Part shown: positions 36,245 through 64,000 of the stretch, one piece after another
Numbering within the stretch: position 1 is the stretch's first letter
Layout of the letters: every line of letters starts with the position of its first letter
Source: Amoebidium appalachense
Lineage: Eukaryota; Ichthyosporea
Reading direction: 5' to 3'
Assembly: GCA_963693365.1 (NCBI GenBank)
Contig: CAVNZM010000002.1
Location: forward strand, 4,774,001 to 4,838,000
Length of the DNA stretch: 64,000 nucleotides
Made by a program: the position numbers and the translations under genes
Notes under the pieces: model-generated
Seen by the model: only the letters and a program-made list of their open reading frames with translations
What the model was told of the DNA's origin: nothing
Database searches by the model: none

Positions 36245-37168
36245 CTCTATGCGCCTTTAAATCTGTGCGAAAATGTGTGCATATATCTGTGTGTACATTT
36301 GGATTTTGTGTTCGTTTGTCACTGGATGTGTTTGTGTGCCGTGCACGGTGCACGTGTGTGTGCCGGTGTGTGCATCACAATGTGTGTGCACATGTGTGTG
36401 TGTGTGTGTGTGTGTACGGTGTGATCTCGAGTGTCCGTGTCACGGTGCACGGTGTGTCAGTGCCGAGTCCCTCCCCCATCCCCCCCCCCCCCACTCCCCC
36501 CGGCCCCTCGCTCACTGACAGGGGCCCCCCTTCCCCCCTTCCCCCCCCCCCCCCCCCTCCCCTCTCCCCCCGGCCCCTCGCTCACTGACAGGGGCCCCCT
36601 TCCCCCCCCCCCCCTCCCCCCCCCCCCCCCCCCCTCTCGGAGTCCCTCCCCCCACAAAAAAGAAAAAAAAAAGGAAGAAAACTCCCAAAAAAAAAAAAAA
36701 AAAAAAAAAAAAAGACGCACTGAAAAAGGAACCCGTGACAGGACAGGGGGGGGCCGTGGAGGGTTGGGGGATCGAGAGGGGGGGGGGGGGGGGGGGGGGG
36801 GGGGAGGGGGGGGAGGGGGGGGGGGGGGGGGGGATTCCGAAGGGAACACACTCAGCTGGTCTGGCTCATTGGGGGCTGTGCATTGAAACGTGTGCATGTG
36901 GCACGGTGTCTTTCCTTGCATGTGTACGGTTGGGTTTTGGGTTCGTTTGACTGGGTGTGTTTGTGTGTCACGGTGTGGTGTGTGTGTGTGTGCACGTGTG
37001 TGCATCACAGCGTGTGTGTGTGTGTGTGTGCGTGTCTGGCTCCCGGACCGTGTCACGGTGCACCGTGTGTGTGTGTGTGTCTCCCCCCCCCCCACCCCCC
37101 TCTCCACCCCAGTGTCCTGTGCCACTGGGTCCTTTTTCTGGGCTGCCTTTTTTTTCTTTTCTTTTTTT

Positions 37169-37212
<44 letters not shown>

Positions 37213-37435
37213 GGATGAGGATGATAGGCTCTGTGCGAAAATGTGTGCCGCATGATGTGTCTGTGTGTACAATTGGATTTTGTGTTCGTTTGTCACTGGT
37301 TGTGTTTGTTTGCGTGGTGTGTGTGTGCCGTGTGGACGTGTGTATCACAATGTGTGTGTGCGAGTGTGTGTGTCTCCATGAAACGGCGCACGTTTTGTGT
37401 GTGTGTTTGCCCTCTCCCCCCTCGTCCCCTCCCGC
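36245..37435. repeat. Three diverged tandem copies of a ~220-bp unit
   Basis: Copies at about 36255-36480, 36875-37085 and 37228-37430. Each has in order a TGTGCAnnGAAAnGTGTG-like start, GGnTTTTGnGTTCGTTTG, CTGG(G/T)TGTGTTTGT, a GTGCATCACA-like segment and a run of TG, and ends in C-rich DNA. A 70-bp direct repeat inside the first spacer (GGCCCCTCGCTCACTGACAG at about 36502 and 36572) and poly(A), poly(G) and poly(T)-poly(G) tracts fill the gaps. Confidence 0.75.
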
Positions 37436-37498
37436 CCCCACCACCGCCACCACCAAAGAAAAAGAAAAGAAAAAATAAACTCCCGCACGCTCACAGAA

Positions 37499-37884
37499 TA
37501 AGGACCCACAGGGCCGGGGGGGGAGGGGGGAGGGGGGAGGAATTAAATGATGAACCCTGTAGCCGAGAAACTTTTATAAACCCCGGTAAACCGTATATTA
37601 TTATAATCCAATCCTGTTATTCTGAAAGGGAGTGACTTCTGTAAGGATATTTTCAATTCAATTTGCAACGGGGGGGCCCCGGGGGGGAAGAACCTTTAAT
37701 AGAAAATATCGACCGGTACCCCCTAGTGGTACCCCCCTCCCCCCGCCCCTCCCCCCCCCCCCCCCCCCCTTTTGAAGGTAGCCGCTGCCAGGGGTGCCGC
37801 TGGATGGGTCCCCCCCAGCCCCCCCCCCCCCCCCCCCCCGAGGGGGGAGGGACCCACCTGGCTCCGAGTGGGGTGGTGCCCTCG

Positions 37885-37955
<71 letters not shown>

Positions 37956-38300
37956 CCGGTCGTCCGCATCCGTGTGATTATGGTATTAGAGAATCTCTTT
38001 TCCACACCACCAAAGGCGACAACTTGTATTCCTTTTTTTTTTTTTTTTTTTTTTTTTTTTCCCGGGCCGGAGCATTTGCCTCTGCCCAGTGACCACTAAC
38101 GTCTTTGCCAGTGGCCACTGACGTGTTTGCCACAGGAGGTGTGTGGGGGGGAGTCTGAGTCAAACGTTGATCTCTAAGATTCCAGCAGTTGCAACTGCCT
38201 TGGCTGCCTGAGTCTGGCTGACTCCGCTCGGACGGTCAGTCTGGCAATCCGAGTTGTATATATGACACGGTCACCAAAAAATAAACTTTAATACATCATG
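37499..38300. repeat. Poly(C) block and short direct repeat
   Basis: C-rich from 37730 to 37960 with an uninterrupted run of about 70 C at 37885-37954, probably the longest in the window. A 28-nt poly(T) follows at 38033-38060. A two-copy direct repeat (AGTGACCACTAACGTCTTTG, then AGTGGCCACTGACGTGTTTG) is at 38086-38140. Confidence 0.8.
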
Positions 38301-39259
38301 CTGCACCGGCTAACTTCCGAGGATTGACCCCCGCTCGGGGTGACTCTCCAAACTTTGAATTTTGAAATGAAATTCGTAGAATTATCGACTCAGTTGGACC
38401 CCCAAAGTGACCCCCCTCCCCCGGACAACCCCCCCCCCCCCCCCCAAAAAAAAAAAAAAAGAAAAAAAACTGCACCATATATAGGCAAAGCCAACCATAA
38501 ACCTCTGACGTCAGTATGACATCACCAAAATCACAATGACGTAACGGCGTCACGGCGAGAATGCCGACATAGGCCTTAATTGATAAAATGATAAAATGGC
38601 ACATGCACGCGTACAACGACCCATGTGCACACCGGTCCGTTGGGAAGAAGCGAAAAATTAGTATCCGTCACACTACATAGCCTTCATCTGCCAACAGCAC
38701 TTAAAGCGGAGCAATGCGAGCTTATTGGACCATATCAAATTTATTTCGTTTTTAGAAAACTTTTAGGGATTCAATAGTCACTAACCTGAGGCACTTGAAC
38801 ATCCTTGATGATTAGGTGCCGCACGGCTGAATCATTCTGATGATGTGCAAACTGTAACAGTTACACACACACTCATATTTATTATTCAATTCTTGAAGTA
38901 TCACGCATGATGCGTATAAATAGTTTTTATGCCGGGCCGGGCATTCGGTGAGGCGGCACGCTACTTGGATATGCATTCACCCAAATGAATTGAATCGGTG
39001 ATGTAATTGCAGAAGACTTCATAGTTTTGGTTAGTAAATAGTTATCACCGTAGCCTAAAAGAATCAATACAGGCCCCACTTCAATGAAAGAGGCGCTGCA
39101 CACTCAGTGACTGCGGCCGAATGATTTATTTAGGTTGAAGTTGTGCAACGAATGTAGCTAGCCTAAGTACTTACTAAGGGTGTACAATCGAATTCGTTTT
39201 CAGAGCATCATGCTAGTACATGGCAAAACAGCCTACGGTACATTGATGATCAGTCAAGC

Positions 39260-39290
<31 letters not shown>

Positions 39291-39329
39291 CACCACCACC
39301 ACCCCCCACCCCAAACTTTCGTGCGGCGT

Positions 39330-39362
<33 letters not shown>

Positions 39363-39365
39363 CGC

Positions 39366-39429
<64 letters not shown>

Positions 39430-39501
39430 CACACCAGCCATCGGGCATCCAACCACCTACACTGTGACGTCGACAGGGACTACCTCTCCACACCCGCCCA
39501 A

Positions 39502-39536
<35 letters not shown>

Positions 39537-39568
39537 GGAAACAAAAAAAATTGTGACGCATCATCAGT
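38300..39568. other. Intergenic, downstream of the BAR-SH3 gene
   Basis: Ordinary AT-richer DNA with one poly(C)-poly(A) tract (38428-38468), poly(C) at 39259-39288, poly(G) at 39331-39362, (CA)n at 39365-39427 and poly(C) at 39503-39534. No gene seen. Confidence 0.55.
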
Positions 39569-48166
<8,598 letters not shown>

Positions 48167-49474
48167 TTTTCGAGGTGATTTGCAAACAAGGAAAGAAACA
48201 CCCAAAGAAAAACGCAATGCTCAACACCTGTTGTTTTGTTGGGAGGCAGGAAACACCGAGTCGCCCGTGAGTGAGTGAGTGATTCTAGTGTTCTTGGATC
48301 CGTTCAGAAGATTCAAGATCTGCCCCCGCTGATGATGTTGGAAGGTGTGTGAACATCGAAGAACTAATAGAAAATTGTTGTTCACACCGTATTCAGCAAC
48401 ACAGTGTTAAGTAGGTTAGATCGCACCAAGGGGAAAGAATGGATCCGAGTCTTAAAACTCGGAGCCAGGTCACCTAACCTAACGAAGCTACTTTTGGAGC
48501 TGGATCCAGTTAAACGGAAACAGGTAGGAAGGGGGGAAATGGGACCAACAGGGAACAAAGCCACCATATACAGGGCGTATGTGTGTTTTTGAGCCAGAAA
48601 CTATGTAGAAAAGTCCTCTGGCTATTTTTTTCTCTGGACTCTCTGACTGAGTGCTTGGTTTCTTCGCTCGGGGGGAGCCCGGTGGGTTGGCGCGGAGCTT
48701 GAGCGGGATCTGGAGTGGACACTGTTTGATTTTTGGGCCACCAAAATGACCAATCACGAAGGAGATTAATAATTATTTATTGGAGCGCACAAAGCCCGCG
48801 AAGATCTGGCCAATCAGAGAAGACTTTGTTACCAAGTTGATCATCCGGCACAGTTCCGAGAACCTTCAGCTAGCGTTGCTTTGTATGTCTCTTTACAGAG
48901 AGAATAGTGGCAAGGAATTGGCAGACTTCCTCACAATTCTACGTTCTTCAGATATACAGATGTATTATGTTCTTTTCAAACTAATACTGATGTGTCCGAC
49001 ATATGATGTCCGCTGTTGCTTTTTCAATAACCATATATGGCAAGAACGCTTTCATAGGAATGTGCCACCCATTACTGGCAGGGCTCGAAGCTTTTTTCCC
49101 TTCCTAATATCTATTTCTGCCCAGGAAGCCATGTACCCGCTACAAGTCATTGCAGTAAAAATTATATCCTGCTTATATATATTCAATAAATAATGTTCAA
49201 TGTGATATCAACGTTTTTTTATGTGATAAATCATCATCAAAACTTAAAGCCCTGTCTTGGTTTTTCTCAGTTTCAAGACTCTGAGCCCCGTCGTGAGCCA
49301 CCGCGAAAAAGACTGTTGCTGCAATGACGTCATTCAGATAAATAAACTGTATTGTGAATCAGTAACTCAGCTTCTACCAATGTAGACTAATTATTCACTC
49401 ATGAGCCACGAAAGGGAAATCGCAAAACTTTTTTTCTTGTCAGATGTCAGGAGGAGAATCGTTGAACTGAAACC
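48167..49474. promoter_or_regulatory. Divergent intergenic region between BAR-SH3 and GPx genes
   Basis: 1.3 kb with no long microsatellite, in contrast to the flanking introns, and both genes point away from it. It contains an open frame on + at 48780-49193 (137 codons). That frame has no known domain and its composition looks like chance coding in AT-rich DNA. A short inverted motif (GTAGGTTAG / CTAACCTAAC) lies near 48410-48482. Confidence 0.5.
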
Positions 49475-55060
<5,586 letters not shown>

Positions 55061-55083
55061 AAAGCTCAAGCCTGTCGGTCTGT

Positions 55084-55114
<31 letters not shown>

Positions 55115-55509
55115 TTCCTCCACCTCCTCCTTCCCGTTTTTCATTTTAACACATGAACACGGGCGATTACTCGTGGACATTGGCTTGCACATGCACACCA
55201 AACAAGAAACACTAAACCCGTAAATAAGAAATGAAAGGGAAAGGGAAGGAAACGGAGAAAAATTTGAACGAACATGTAATCATTTACCCACACACGATTG
55301 CTGAATATTGACAACTTGATACCCCCCCCCCCCCCTCCCCCCCTCGGGGTCCGGCCCCCCTGCAAACCTACATACACCCCGCATCCCATACGCACACATG
55401 CCAGCATGGAGGCATAAAGCCACACTCATGCACATGCACATGCACATATACGCACACACACACGAACACATGTACACACACGCACACACACACGTGCGCA
55501 CACACACGT

Positions 55510-55584
<75 letters not shown>

Positions 55585-56425
55585 GGCAACGAACAAAGTG
55601 TATCCAGGGAGCGACATCCTTGACCGCCCATCTACCAACCCAATGACGCCACTTGCACAAAGGTCTTCAGGCCCTGCAACGATTGGCTGATTGTTAAATT
55701 AGAAAATTTAACGTTGGGAAGTGGTTGGACAAAGATAGTTCTGCTTAGTGGATATGTTTTGTTTTGGTGTCAACGGCAGGCCTACACACAGAGTATACAC
55801 ACGCTATATACATCTGTACAGTGAAGTGTGCAACAGTACGTTACACGGAAAAGTTGTATGACACAGACAGCCACCCACATATGGATATCCGCTCTATATG
55901 CGATTGCTGTGTGACATGTAACTTTCCCAGTAAAATGTCGGCATACAGTATAGTGTCTGAAGGTTGCTAATTTCGGTTACATAAATGAAAGACCATAGCC
56001 GAACAACCGAACATCGATTCCCCCCCGCCCTCCCCCCCCCTCCCCCCCCCCCTTCAACCCGCCACCACCACGTGCACGTACCACCACCCTCCCTCACCGG
56101 GCCCCCTGCATGCCCTCTAGTCTAATATCTTCCCATTCCACAAGAGCACACACAAATGACTACACAGCTGCATGGACAACAACCCTGTATAAACCATATC
56201 CGTGGGTAAACGGTGTGTGTGCACGTGCAGTGTACATACGTATGCACGTGTATGTTTTTTTTTTTTGTGTGTGTGTGTAGTGTGTGTTTTGGGGGGAAAG
56301 GAGGGTGGGGTCACTGTGTGCATATCGTACACAGTGTGTGTTCGTGTGTGTCTGTCAGCCTCTTGACTCAGAGTCTAATTGCGCATGTACATATGTGAGT
56401 TCTACCACCTACTGAGGCGGTGTCT

Positions 56426-56461
<36 letters not shown>

Positions 56462-57114
56462 AAAAGGGACAGATGTAAAAACGTCGCACGTGCGGCAACA
56501 CGTCAGTACGTGTTAGATGTGAGTTGTATGTAGCAGGCCTTGGTGTGCATGCACGTGCACAGCACACTTGTACTAGTGTGTCTGTCACCTTTGTGTCCAC
56601 GTGTTTTGTTTGTGTGTGTGGTGGTGGTATATTTGTGTGCCGCTTGTCGACCCACTCACTGCCCAAACACGAAACTTTTCGAGAGAACAAAATGTACATC
56701 GAATATGCCACCGTTGTGGCCGTGCCGTGTACGTTTTTACTTTCGGGATATATGTATACACACCGGGACATGCCATACCATGCTACCTAGTCCGCACAGC
56801 AGAACACAGCTGTCCGGTAATGCTTTGTACAAAGAAACGGAAAGCACACGAAGGGAAAACACGACGTGTGCAAAATTTGATTTCATACGTTAAACAAAAC
56901 AGGATTTCAAAAAGATGGGCAAATTGTCAAAACACGCATACATTACATAGCATTGCTTCTACTTGCTGTTTACAAACACCTCAATCCCTTATAAAGAAAA
57001 ACACCGACAAGCCCATCTTTAGGCAAACACGTCGGAATTCCAAACACAAAGCGCCGATATACCCACATTTAGGTCAACTTTTATCCAAACAAGTCAACAC
57101 CGACATGCCCATAT
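55061..57114. other. 3' flank of GPx and convergent gap to malate synthase
   Basis: Poly(C) at 55086-55113, (CA)n at 55437-55582 ending in CACAG (a possible acceptor for a spliced 3' UTR exon starting 55584), the candidate SECIS near 55643-55691, poly(T) 56428-56457, and otherwise ordinary sequence. A tract at 57005-57120 repeats GCCCATCTTTAGGCAAAC-like units three times. No further gene seen. Confidence 0.55.
55636..55712 (+). promoter_or_regulatory. Candidate SECIS element (form 2-like)
   Basis: It has the expected order of a eukaryotic SECIS. ATGA is at 55643-55646, followed by 12 nt to an AAA at 55659-55661. A small GGTC-TTCA-GGCC stem-loop comes next, then returning strands TGCAA and TGGC, then TGAT at 55688-55691. 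Pairs I can draw are GCCA/TGGC, TTGCA/TGCAA and GGTC/GGCC. Weak points are an asymmetric internal loop (C against CGAT) and a poor basal helix. It is 583 nt from the GPx stop in genomic DNA, or about 80 nt if a 3' UTR intron (donor near 55079, acceptor 55583) is spliced. Confidence 0.4.
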
Positions 57115-63772
<6,658 letters not shown>

Positions 63773-63861
63773 CTGTGCAGCACCACGTTAGCACCAAGAA
63801 ACTACATATAGGTAGGATAACACACAGTGATAAGGGTTGCCTCATGACATTACCCTACTGC

Positions 63862-63938
63862 TTTTGCCAAGAGTTCTGTAGCGCTCCTGCCTCTACTGCT
63901 TTTGCCCAGAGTTCTGTATCGCTCCTGCTTCCCAGTCG
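63862..63938. repeat. Two-copy direct repeat
   Basis: CTGCTTTTGCC(A/C)AGAGTT followed by CTGTA(G/T)CGCTCCTGC occurs twice in tandem with a period of about 37 bp. It lies upstream of the first visible malate synthase exon. Confidence 0.85.
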
Positions 63939-64000
63939 GGATTTAACACAGCTCTCTCTCTTTCTCTCTCTCTATCTCTATCTCTCCCCCCAACCGCCTC

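Noticed and set aside
48780-49193. 137-codon ORF between the BAR-SH3 and GPx genes
   Set aside because: No domain, AT-rich chance composition, and it occupies the shared promoter region. Not enough support to call a gene.
55140-55215. ATGA near 55153 as the SECIS core
   Set aside because: The following sequence forms only a four-base-pair stem and has no AA in the loop at the right spacing.

Overview
This is a eukaryotic nuclear window. All five multi-exon genes have GT-AG introns, and the introns and intergenic DNA are packed with simple repeats: (CA/TG)n, (GA/CT)n, and homopolymer C or G runs up to about 70 nt. Two gene families point to a fungus or close relative. One is the mitochondrial inner-membrane protein She9/Mdm33. 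The other is a ChAPs/Bud7-Bch1 exomer adaptor. A glutathione peroxidase with an in-frame TGA at the catalytic position suggests a lineage that uses selenocysteine; among fungi that trait is known only from some early-diverging groups. The species cannot be named from this sequence.

Layout, left to right. (1) Ankyrin-repeat plus GATA-finger gene, + strand, 1487-2537, broken by one frameshift. (2) She9/Mdm33 homologue, - strand, 11 exons from 15449 down to 5216. (3) ChAPs family gene, + strand, 11 exons, 15980-29071; it starts 530 bp from the She9 start, so the two share a divergent promoter region. (4) Intronless C2H2 zinc-finger protein, - strand, 32835-31264, inside a stretch almost free of simple repeats. 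(5) BAR-SH3 (amphiphysin/Rvs167-like) gene, - strand, 5 exons, 48166-39569. (6) GPX4-like glutathione peroxidase, + strand, 7 exons, 49475-55060, with TGA at 51289-51291 in the Sec position and a candidate SECIS hairpin near 55643-55691. (7) Malate synthase G, - strand, at least 10 exons, 63772-57115; the first exon lies outside the window.

Exon boundaries were chosen by hand from GT-AG sites, reading phase and family conservation. Phases are consistent across all 39 introns placed. Many splice sites sit directly on the repeats: donors on (GT)n and acceptors on (CA)nG.

The mobile and repeat fraction includes an interspersed family of about 308 bp whose sense-strand 3' end runs into poly(C) (at least a dozen full, truncated or eroded copies), a 560-bp foldback element, a 325-bp palindrome flanked by poly(G)/poly(C), paired MITE-like units, and several minisatellites.

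The genes do not form a pathway. Two are membrane-shaping or trafficking proteins (BAR-SH3, ChAPs), one shapes mitochondria (She9), one is antioxidant (GPx), one is glyoxylate metabolism (malate synthase) and two are putative transcription factors.
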